From Eggerthellaceae bacterium (GTDB lineage: Bacteria; Actinomycetota; Coriobacteriia; Coriobacteriales; Eggerthellaceae), in NCBI GenBank assembly GCA_003452695.1, contig DMNP01000098.1, positions 1 to 6,360 on the forward strand: a DNA stretch of 6,360 nt, written 5' to 3'. Under the pieces are notes generated by a model, which saw only the letters and a list, made by a program, of their open reading frames with translations, had not been told where the DNA came from and did not search any database. Positions 6,267 to 6,360 of this stretch are shown here, one piece after another. Within the stretch, counting starts at the first letter, position 1. Every line of letters starts with the position of its first letter. The translations under genes and the position numbers were made by a program.

Positions 6267-6341
6267 AAAGCCAACAAATTGTGCCTTCCCGTTTGCGTGC
6301 ACCAGCTGTAGTGGCCCGAGATTTTCATATTTGTCGGCTTT
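6267..6341 (+). repeat. Long imperfect inverted repeat in the final intergenic stretch
   Basis: AAAGCCAACAAAT (6267-6279) and ATTTGTCGGCTTT (6329-6341) pair at 12 of 13 positions, with one A-C mismatch, around 49 bases. Starting a few bases after the predicted transcription start, it would close a large stem-loop in the RNA. An alternative pairing, CTCG (6262-6265) with CGAG (6317-6320), is mutually exclusive in part. No convincing ORF is seen on either strand from 6193 to 6360. It could be a 5'-leader structure, a small RNA or a binding site; no known family is recognised. Confidence 0.4.
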
Positions 6342-6360
6342 GTGGAGACTCGCGCGCCCC

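Noticed and set aside
6179..6328. 50-codon minus-strand ORF starting at the ATG opposite 6326-6328
   Set aside because: No ribosome site, mixed composition with no domain, and it runs into the end of pit; the region is better read as non-coding.
6249..6360. tmRNA, RNase P RNA or a known riboswitch in the last intergenic stretch
   Set aside because: None of the conserved core sequences of these RNAs could be recognised; only an inverted repeat is visible and the window ends too soon.

Overview
This GC-rich, densely packed window carries four genes, all on the + strand and separated by short gaps of 162, 57 and 93 bases: the 3' part of priA (replication-restart helicase), a 638-residue fusion of a YidC/Oxa1 insertase domain to a CDP-glycerol glycerophosphotransferase-like domain, a CCA-adding tRNA nucleotidyltransferase with an HD domain, and a PiT-type phosphate transporter. 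About 170 bases after the last gene appear non-coding. The protein features (teichoic-acid-type transferase, single-module YidC without the Gram-negative periplasmic domain, class II CCA enzyme with HD domain) point to a monoderm bacterium. High GC, frequent ATA isoleucine codons in every gene and the flavour of the proteins suggest an anaerobic actinobacterium of the Coriobacteriia (Eggerthella/Slackia-like). That assignment is inference, not proven here.

Layout: 1-1560 is priA, cut by the window edge inside Walker A. 1561-1722 holds a TATAAT -10 box directly behind a dyad, a possible 10-codon leader ORF and a Shine-Dalgarno site. 1723-3639 is the fusion gene. 3640-3696 holds a weak -10 box and a perfect AAGGAGGT ribosome site. 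3697-5052 is cca. 5050-5145 holds a promoter overlapping the cca stop and a 5'-leader hairpin. 5146-6192 is pit. 6193-6360 holds a weak terminator-like stem, a TATAAT box and a long imperfect inverted repeat, with no credible ORF.

The genes do not form an obvious pathway. priA and cca are housekeeping information-processing genes and pit imports phosphate. The fusion is the notable item. Its five predicted membrane segments would place the transferase domain on the cytoplasmic face, where CDP-glycerol is available, so it is probably a membrane-anchored enzyme of a phosphodiester-linked cell-surface polymer. Two hallmark positions deviate: the groove arginine of the YidC module is Lys35, and the usual His-Gly motif of the transferase reads His-His. 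Each gene has its own candidate -10 box, so this looks like a run of separately transcribed units rather than one tight operon. No mobile element, CRISPR array, tRNA or rRNA was seen.
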